The position numbers and the translations under genes were made by a program. Below are positions 14,631 through 20,158 of a stretch of 20,158 nucleotides of DNA, in pieces. Location: contig JAKLEJ010000008.1 in assembly GCA_022711695.1 (NCBI GenBank), forward strand, positions 1-20,158, in the 5' to 3' direction. The first letter of the stretch is position 1; every line of letters begins with the position of its first letter. The notes below the pieces were generated by a model. That model saw only the letters and a list, made by a program, of their open reading frames with translations. It was not told the origin of the DNA and did no database searches. Source of the stretch: Verrucomicrobiota bacterium. GTDB lineage: Bacteria > Verrucomicrobiota > Verrucomicrobiia > Limisphaerales > JACRJZ01.

Positions 14631-15127
14631 TCGACAATCCTTGCCGGCCGCAGGAGCTCGCCCTTGACCTTGTCCAGGATGCCGTTGACGAACTTGCCGC
14701 TGTCCTGGGTTGAAAACTTCTTGGCGATGTCCACCGCCTCGTTGATGCTGACCACCGGGGGAATGTCCTGCCGGTGGAGCATTTCGTAGATGGCCAGGCG
14801 CAGGATGTTGCGGTCCACGGTGGCCATTCGGTGCAGATCCCAGTTCTTGGCGTATTTCTGGATCTGGTCGTCGCATTGCTGGCGATGCTCGATCACTCCG
14901 CGGATCAGCGGCTCGGCGAAAAGGCGGACGGCGGCCTCGTCCGCGGAGGGGGGCGGCGGCTCGAGGCGCTGCCCCCAGGTGGCGGGGCTCTTCTCGGCCT
15001 CGATCAGCACGGTGCGCTGCGAATCCCAGAACGCCTCCAGCGCCTCGTCCAGCTTGGCGGGCGGATTCACATCGTATTGAAACAGGAACTGCACGGCGCG
15101 CTCACGCGCCAGTCGGCGTTTACCCAT
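14627..15127 (-). CDS. nusB: Transcription antitermination factor NusB
   Basis: The product has 166 residues, all-helical. The N-terminus GKRRLARERAVQFLFQYD carries the ARxxA-Q-LYQ-like boxA RNA-binding signature, and the C-terminal half has DRNILRLAIYEML and SINEAVDIAKKFSTQDSGKF followed by VNGILD, hallmarks of NusB. With NusE/S10 it binds boxA of rRNA leaders and prevents early Rho termination. An insert of about 35 residues (EKSPATWGQRLEPPPPSADE region, about 46-65) makes it longer than the usual 130-150. It is the first gene of the nusB-PHP-ftsY-sugE operon; the usual ribH neighbour is replaced by a divergent gene. No convincing promoter was found in the 53 bases upstream. Confidence 0.95.
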   Translation of the reverse strand: MGKRRLARERAVQFLFQYDVNPPAKLDEALEAFWDSQRTVLIEAEKSPATWGQRLEPPPPSADEAAVRLFAEPLIRGVIEHRQQCDDQIQKYAKNWDLHRMATVDRNILRLAIYEMLHRQDIPPVVSINEAVDIAKKFSTQDSGKFVNGILDKVKGELLRPARIVE

Positions 15128-15180
15128 GCCGGGAGCATGGCGCCAGCCGCCGCAGGATTCAAGCCGTCAAACGCCAAAGA

Positions 15181-17886
15181 ATGGAATTGCCCGAAACCGG
15201 GGCCCCACCCGATACTGCCGCCGACCGCCTGAACATGCTCCGGATGCGCCAGATGCAACACAGTGTGCGAGGCCGTTCCACCCGAACGACTGGGACGGGA
15301 AATCCGCGTTCCGACGAGGAAGCCGGGACCGGGTGCGGCCCGAGGCCGGGGCGCAGACGCTCCGGAGTGGCCAGCCGCCTGCGCGGATGGGGCCTGGTCT
15401 GCGCGCTGCAAGCCCTGGCCGCCATCGGATTGGCCGCGGCGCTGCCCGAAGCGAGCATCGTTTCGTTGCGCGCCGCCATCGAACACCTGCAGGCGGTCCA
15501 CGGCAACGCCGACGACTCGGCCAAGCAATGCCTGGCCGAATTGCGCGCGATCGAAGACGAGAACCGCGCCACCCATGCGCCGCCCGCGCAGGATCTTCCG
15601 GCCCGGTTCGCGGCTCTGCAACGCCGCGCGCTGCTGACCCACCCCGTGCTGGGCGGCAGGTCCATCCTGTTCGTGGCGCGCCGCCAGTACGCTCCCGACC
15701 ACCACAACACCGCCACGTTCTTCCCCGCCGCCGCGCGGGAATACAATGACGGCGCCTTCACCCCGGGCGCGGCCCTCAAAGTCCTCGACCTCCAAGCCGG
15801 CGGCGCCATCACCACCCTGCTGGACCTGCCCGCCGGGGTGCTGCGCGATCCCGAGGTCCACTTCGACGGACGCCGAGTCCTCTTCTCCATGCGGACGAAT
15901 GCCGCCGACAGCTACCATCTCTACGAGATGGACCTGGACGGACGCCGATTGAGACAGCTCACCTTTGCGCCGGAGGCGGACGATCTCGATCCGATGTACC
16001 TGCCCGACGATTCGATCGTCTTCTCCTCGACGCGCGAGCCCAAGTATTGCATGTGCAACCGGCACATCATGGCCAACCTCCACCGCATGGAAGCCGACGG
16101 CGCCAACATCCACCAGATCGGCAAGAGCACCCTCTACGAGGGGCATCCCACCTTGATGCCCGATGGACGAGTGCTCTACGACCGCTGGGAATACGTGGAC
16201 CGGAACTTCGGCGACGCGCAGGCCCTGTGGACCGTGAATCCGGATGGCACTGGGCACGCCGTCTATTGGGGAAACAACACCGCTTCCCCCGGCGCGGTCA
16301 TCGACGCCCGCATTTTGCCTGGCGGCGAGCAAGCCTTGTGCATCTTCGGGTCCTGCCACGACCGTCCCTGGGGCGCCTTGGCCATCATCGATCGCCGGCT
16401 GGCGCTGGACGGCCCGGCGGCGGTGGTCCGGACCTGGCCGGCGGACGCCACCAACCTGCTGCGCCGCACCGGCTGGGAGGTTTTCGACCTGTTTACCCAA
16501 GTGAAGCTGAAGTACGAAGATCCGTGGCCGCTCGACAACCACTTCTTCCTCGTCTCGCGCGTGACTGGCCAGGGGGATCGGATGGGTCTCTACCTGGTGG
16601 ACCTCTTCGGCAACGAGATCCTGCTGCACTCCGAAACCCTGGGATGTTTCGACCCCATGCCGCTGGCCCCCCGCCCGCGCCCGCCTGTGTTGCCCTCCCG
16701 GCGCCAGTACGACGAGCGTCCGGGGGCGTTCTATGTGCAGGATGTCTATCAGGGAACGCACATGCGCGGGATCGAGCGCGGCTCGGTCAAGTGGCTGCGC
16801 GTCGTCGAAAGCCCGGAAAAGCGGTTCTGGACCCTGGGCGTCTGGGGCGGACAAGGGATCGAAGGCCCGGCCATGAACTGGCACGACTTCAACAACAAGC
16901 GCATCCTCGGCGTTGTGCCGGTGCACCCGGACGGCTCGGCCTACTTCGAGGCGCCGCCCAACCGCTTCCTCTACTTTCAACTCCTGGACGAAGACCGGAT
17001 GATGGTGCAGTCGATGCGAAGCGGCACGATGGTCCAACCGGGCGAGCAGGCGGGCTGCGTGGGTTGTCACGAGGAACGGCGAGGCGCGCCGGCAGGCGCC
17101 GTCCGGGCCGCTGCCAGCCTGGCCGGCAGAGAACCCGATCGTCTGCAAGGCTGGCATGGGCCGGCCCGCGAGTTCAGTTATGCCAGCGAGGTCCAACCCG
17201 TCTTCGATCGCCACTGTGTTTCCTGCCACGATTTTGGAGCCGAGCCCGCAAAGAAGCTGAATCTGGCGCCCGACCGCGACCTGGTGTTCAACGTCTCCTA
17301 CAACGAATTGTGGCGGAAGAAGTACATTCGGGTGGTCGGCGCGGGGCCGTCGGAAACGCAGGCTCCGCGGTCCTGGGGCTCGCATGCCAGCCGGCTGACC
17401 GAGACGCTGCGCAAGTGGCGCAAGGACGGCAAGCTGACCCAGGAGGAGTTCGAACGCGTGGTGACCTGGATGGACCTGAACGCCCCCTACTATCCGACCT
17501 ACGCCTGCGCCTACCCGGAGAACCTGGCGGGACGCTCCCCGCTGAGCAACGCCCAAACCGAACGTCTCGAACGCTTGACCGGTGTCCCCCTGCGCCAACT
17601 GGCCGGCCACGCCAGCAATCGAGGTCCGCAGGTGAGCTTTGACCGTCCCGAACTGAGCCCATGCCTTCAACAGCTCGCTCCCACGGAGGCCCGCCGGGCC
17701 GAAGCGATCCAGATCATCCAGACCGGCGCGCGGGCCCTGGCGGAAAAACCCGAAGCCGACCGGCCCGGCTTCGAGCCGTGCGCCGTGGATCAATGGCGCA
17801 ACCGCAAATACCGGTCACGCCAGGAAGCGGACGAACGCAGCCGCAGCAGCATCGGGGCCGGCGCCAAACACTACGAACGGCCGTAA
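15181..17886 (+). CDS. HzsA-like exported protein: PD40 propeller plus two c-type heme motifs
   Basis: The open frame has 901 residues from ATG 15181. The first 62 are Arg/Pro-rich, and a Sec signal appears only at VASRLRGWGLVCALQALAAIG, so GTG 15367 is a good alternative start. Residues 155-480 hold WD40/PD40-type propeller blades (SILFVARRQY, DPEVHFDGRRVLFSMR, YEMDLDGRRLRQLT, GHPTLMPDGRVLYDRWEY) like TolB and the hydrazine synthase alpha subunit. A middle region has CMCNRH and CIFGSCHD. Two heme-binding sites follow: CVGCH (626-630) and CVSCH (679-683), the latter before a conserved-looking LVFNVSYNELWRKKYIRVV. The family is shared with HzsA of anammox bacteria, but no hzsB/C genes are adjacent, and no Tyr follows the first CxxCH as expected for the HzsA active heme. 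A periplasmic redox or sugar-oxidation role is possible. It is divergent from nusB. Confidence 0.8.
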   Translation: MELPETGAPPDTAADRLNMLRMRQMQHSVRGRSTRTTGTGNPRSDEEAGTGCGPRPGRRRSGVASRLRGWGLVCALQALAAIGLAAALPEASIVSLRAAIEHLQAVHGNADDSAKQCLAELRAIEDENRATHAPPAQDLPARFAALQRRALLTHPVLGGRSILFVARRQYAPDHHNTATFFPAAAREYNDGAFTPGAALKVLDLQAGGAITTLLDLPAGVLRDPEVHFDGRRVLFSMRTNAADSYHLYEMDLDGRRLRQLTFAPEADDLDPMYLPDDSIVFSSTREPKYCMCNRHIMANLHRMEADGANIHQIGKSTLYEGHPTLMPDGRVLYDRWEYVDRNFGDAQALWTVNPDGTGHAVYWGNNTASPGAVIDARILPGGEQALCIFGSCHDRPWGALAIIDRRLALDGPAAVVRTWPADATNLLRRTGWEVFDLFTQVKLKYEDPWPLDNHFFLVSRVTGQGDRMGLYLVDLFGNEILLHSETLGCFDPMPLAPRPRPPVLPSRRQYDERPGAFYVQDVYQGTHMRGIERGSVKWLRVVESPEKRFWTLGVWGGQGIEGPAMNWHDFNNKRILGVVPVHPDGSAYFEAPPNRFLYFQLLDEDRMMVQSMRSGTMVQPGEQAGCVGCHEERRGAPAGAVRAAASLAGREPDRLQGWHGPAREFSYASEVQPVFDRHCVSCHDFGAEPAKKLNLAPDRDLVFNVSYNELWRKKYIRVVGAGPSETQAPRSWGSHASRLTETLRKWRKDGKLTQEEFERVVTWMDLNAPYYPTYACAYPENLAGRSPLSNAQTERLERLTGVPLRQLAGHASNRGPQVSFDRPELSPCLQQLAPTEARRAEAIQIIQTGARALAEKPEADRPGFEPCAVDQWRNRKYRSRQEADERSRSSIGAGAKHYERP

Positions 17887-18011
17887 CGGCCGCCGGCCCA
17901 ACCGCGAGCCCAACACGCTTTGGCCGCCCCACAGGGCAGGCGCCCTCGCCACCCGCCGGTTCTTTCCGGGTTAGGTTGGACGAAGCCCAGGGCTCGGATT
18001 AACTTCTCTGC

Positions 18012-19346
18012 ATGAAGCAGGTTGCGTTCGAATTCCTAATCATCCTGGCATTGCTGCTCGCCAATGGTTTTCTGGCCCTGGCCGAGATGGCGATCGTGAC
18101 GGCCCGGCGCGAACGGTTGCGCGCCTTTGCGGGCGAAGGCAAGTCCGGCGCCCGCGCCGCCCTGGAATTGGCCGAAGCGCCAAGCCGTTTTCTCTCGACG
18201 GTCCAGATCGGGATCACGCTGGTGGGAGTGCTGGTGGGCGTCTTCAGCGGCGCCACCATCGCCGAGGAACTGGCTCCTCAGTTGGCCAGGCTGCCATGGC
18301 TGGCCTCTTACGCGGAGACGATCGCTTTTGGAGTCGTGGTCCTGGTCATCACCTATTTGACGCTCGTGATCGGCGAACTGGCTCCCAAGAACCTGGCCCT
18401 GGCCCGGCCGGAAAAGCTGGCGTGCCTGGTGGCGCCCCCCATGCGCCTGCTGTCCCGGTTCGCCCGGCCCGCGGTCAATTTCCTCGGCTTCTCGACCGAT
18501 CTGGCTCTGGATGCGCTGGGCCTCAAATCCCCTCAGGTCCGAACCGTCACCGAGGAGGAGGTCAAGGGGTTGATGCAGGAGGGGCTCCGGGCGGGCGCCT
18601 TTAACAAGGTCGAGAGCGAGATCGTCAGCAACGCGCTGGACCTGGACCGCCTGACGGTGCGGGACATCATGACTCCGCGCTCCAAGATCATCTGGGTGGG
18701 CAAGAGCGATCCTCATGAGGCCATTTGGCACAAGATCGTCGTCAGCGGGCATTCGCATTTCCCGGTTTACGAGGGGAACCGGGACAACGTGGTCGGCGTG
18801 GTGTCGCTCAAGGCCATCTATGCCAACCTGGCGGCGGGAGCAAAAGTGAACGTGATCGACCTGATGACCAGGCCGTTGATTGTGCCGGCGCTGCAGCCCG
18901 TGGCCCGGCTGCTGGACACGTTCAAGCGCTCCTCGACTCACCTGGCCCTGGTGGCCGACGAGTTTGGAGGGATGGCCGGCCTGGTGACGCTAAACGACGT
19001 CATGGAGGCCATCGTCGGGGACTTCCCTTCGGCTGACGAGCGCAACAAGCCCGCGTGCAAGCGCCGGGAAGACGGCACATGGCTGATCGATGCGGCCATC
19101 GAGATCGCAGACGTGGAACAGGCCCTGCCCGGCTTCCGCGCGTCGGACCAGGAACGCCGCGATTTCCAGACCCTGGCCGGCTACGTGATGAAGCAGCTCG
19201 GCCAGGTTCCGTCGGAGGGCGACACTTTCCAAGCCGGCGGGTATGTCTTCGAGGTGCTGGACATGGATGGGCATCGCGTGGACAAGGTCCTGGTGCTGCC
19301 CGCGCCAGCCCCAAAGCCGGAAGCCGCTGGAGAAAGCCCGCCCTGA
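18012..19346 (+). CDS. CorC/HlyC-family (CNNM-like) membrane protein with DUF21 and CBS domains
   Basis: The product has 444 residues. The DUF21/CNNM membrane domain (about 1-190) has its helix 1 signature LANGFLALAEMAIV, then FLSTVQIGITLVGVLVGVFSG and TLVIGELAPKNLAL. A CBS pair spans about 210-345, starting RDIMTPRSKI, with HFPVYEGNRDNVVGVVSLK in the first repeat and FGGMAGLVTLNDVMEAIVGD in the second. A C-terminal CorC/HlyC (transporter-associated) domain follows (about 355-432). Members transport or regulate Mg2+ or other divalent or polyamine cations; several were first called hemolysins or CorC. Substrate choice cannot be told here. TTGGAC (17976-17981) with TTAACT (17999-18004) lies just before the ATG, which would make a nearly leaderless transcript; this is weak evidence. 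Confidence 0.94.
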   Translation: MKQVAFEFLIILALLLANGFLALAEMAIVTARRERLRAFAGEGKSGARAALELAEAPSRFLSTVQIGITLVGVLVGVFSGATIAEELAPQLARLPWLASYAETIAFGVVVLVITYLTLVIGELAPKNLALARPEKLACLVAPPMRLLSRFARPAVNFLGFSTDLALDALGLKSPQVRTVTEEEVKGLMQEGLRAGAFNKVESEIVSNALDLDRLTVRDIMTPRSKIIWVGKSDPHEAIWHKIVVSGHSHFPVYEGNRDNVVGVVSLKAIYANLAAGAKVNVIDLMTRPLIVPALQPVARLLDTFKRSSTHLALVADEFGGMAGLVTLNDVMEAIVGDFPSADERNKPACKRREDGTWLIDAAIEIADVEQALPGFRASDQERRDFQTLAGYVMKQLGQVPSEGDTFQAGGYVFEVLDMDGHRVDKVLVLPAPAPKPEAAGESPP

Positions 19347-19347
19347 C

Positions 19348-20158
19348 TCAGAGCCGCCACCCGGCCCGCCCCCGCGGATCCACCCACTGGTTGGCCTTTC
19401 TGGAGTTGGTGAACCGCATGTTCGGCCCGTCCCACTCCAGCTTCTGCCCCAGCATGCGGGTGGCGATGATGCCCAGGCAGGCCAGCTCCGTCAGGGGACC
19501 GCCGTAGTCGAAGTTCGATCCGGCTGGCTTCCCGCTCCTGATGGCCGCCAGCCAGTCCTCGTGGTGCCCCTTGACGCGCGGCAGGGTTTTGGCCGGGAGC
19601 CTCTCTTTGTAGGCGTCCATTCTCGCATCAGGGATCAGGCGAACGCCGCCCGCGCCATGCGAGCCGTGGATGATCGTGCCTTTGTCCCCCAGCACGATCG
19701 CCCCGGTGGCGGGGACCGTGTCATCCTTTTCCATATCCGCCGGCCGGGGCGGCTTTTCGCAACCATCGTGCCAAACCAGCTTGACGGGCCCGCGCTTGCC
19801 GTTGTCGGGGAACTCGAAAGTGACGACCGTGCCTGGCGGGAAGGTATCGGCATGAGCCTTGGGGTCGTAATCCTTCGCTTCAGCGAGGATGGAGCGCGGA
19901 GCGCCCAGGTCCAACGCCCAAAACGACGGGTCCACCACGTGGCAAATCCAGTCGCCGATGGCCCCGGACCCAAAAGGGCTCCACCCCCGCCAGGAACCCG
20001 GCAGATAAAGAGGATGATAGGGACGCCGCCGGGCCGGCCCCAGCCACAGATCCCAATCCAGCTCGGCTGGAACAGCGTGCTTCTCCTTGAGGCGGCCCAG
20101 CTTGCCGATGTTGCAGTGCACCGCCTGGGAAACGGCGTGAACGGTGTGCACGCGGCCG
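19348..20158 (-). CDS. Gfo/Idh/MocA oxidoreductase, C-terminal part (5' end outside window)
   Basis: The frame is open to the window's edge; 269 residues are visible, of roughly 430-450 for this subfamily. The NAD(P)-binding Rossmann part lies outside the window. The visible half has PGSWRGWSPFGSGAIGDWIC followed by HVVDPSFWALDLGAP, the pattern of the long C-terminal domain in Verrucomicrobiota/Planctomycetota exported oxidoreductases. Next come GTVVTFEFPDNGKRGPVKL, TGAIVLGDKGTIIHGS, and a closing GHHEDWLAAIRSGKPAGSNF followed by YGGPLTELACLGIIATR. Family members oxidise or reduce sugars and sugar acids. Many of this subfamily have a Tat signal, which cannot be seen here. The stop lies one base from the stop of the convergent CorC-like gene. 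Confidence 0.93.
   Translation of the reverse strand, partial: GRVHTVHAVSQAVHCNIGKLGRLKEKHAVPAELDWDLWLGPARRRPYHPLYLPGSWRGWSPFGSGAIGDWICHVVDPSFWALDLGAPRSILAEAKDYDPKAHADTFPPGTVVTFEFPDNGKRGPVKLVWHDGCEKPPRPADMEKDDTVPATGAIVLGDKGTIIHGSHGAGGVRLIPDARMDAYKERLPAKTLPRVKGHHEDWLAAIRSGKPAGSNFDYGGPLTELACLGIIATRMLGQKLEWDGPNMRFTNSRKANQWVDPRGRAGWRL

Noticed and set aside
15165..15170. TTGACG on the minus strand as a nusB -35 element
   Set aside because: No -10-like hexamer lies 15-19 bases downstream; the following sequence is GC-rich.
15067..17793. A 908-codon open frame on the minus strand, antisense to the HzsA-like gene
   Set aside because: The translation is low in recognisable motifs and rich in Gly/Arg/Val/His in the way of antisense frames in GC-rich coding DNA. 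The plus-strand frame has clear heme and propeller motifs.

Overview
The window is high-GC bacterial DNA with dense, mixed-strand gene content and no rRNA, tRNA, CRISPR array or insertion sequence that I can see. The gene set points to a heterotrophic Verrucomicrobiota-like (less likely Planctomycetota-like) organism: a DUF1080 secreted protein, a Gfo/Idh/MocA oxidoreductase with a C-terminal half of the secreted-family type, a hydrazine-synthase-alpha-like PD40/cytochrome c protein, a secreted beta-helix protein with T5SS/PEP-CTERM-type repeats, an FmdB zinc ribbon protein and a NusG paralogue. The assignment rests on family content, not on a marker gene.

Layout. (1) 2-1132 (+) is the 3' part of a clan-A-like glycoside hydrolase, convergent with a specialised NusG paralogue (1163-1852, -). 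(2) Divergent from the latter is a xylose-isomerase-fold protein (2052-3092, +), closed by a strong intrinsic terminator. (3) 3227-5299 (+) holds a secreted domain and a seven-helix membrane domain in the same reading frame, separated only by one TGA codon; this is the most unusual place in the window. (4) 5418-8053 (-) holds an M42 aminopeptidase and the beta-helix protein. (5) 8272-11258 (+) is a tight run: FmdB-like zinc ribbon, Nudix hydrolase, and an MFS transporter fused to an extra export segment plus a periplasmic domain. (6) 11350-12345 (+) is a secreted DUF1080 protein, convergent across a bidirectional terminator-like hairpin with (7) the minus-strand operon nusB - PHP phosphoesterase - ftsY - sugE (15127-12490). 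(8) Divergent from nusB is the large HzsA-like protein (15181-17886, +), then a CorC/HlyC-type CBS membrane protein (18012-19346, +), which meets a partial Gfo/Idh/MocA oxidoreductase (19348-20158, -) with one base between the stop codons.

Functionally, the window mixes housekeeping (nusB, ftsY, PHP nuclease, Nudix, M42 peptidase) with carbohydrate use (glycoside hydrolase, isomerase-fold enzyme, DUF1080, Gfo/Idh/MocA). The last three families recur in the 3-keto-sugar route of glycoside breakdown, but here they are scattered rather than in one operon.

The best candidates for something undescribed are: the in-frame TGA at 4412-4414, which splits what reads as one exported protein and may be a selenocysteine codon or a recent nonsense lesion; the MFS-periplasmic domain fusion; a xylose isomerase paralogue in which a metal-ligand Asp is replaced by His; and an HzsA-like cytochrome with no hydrazine synthase partners.
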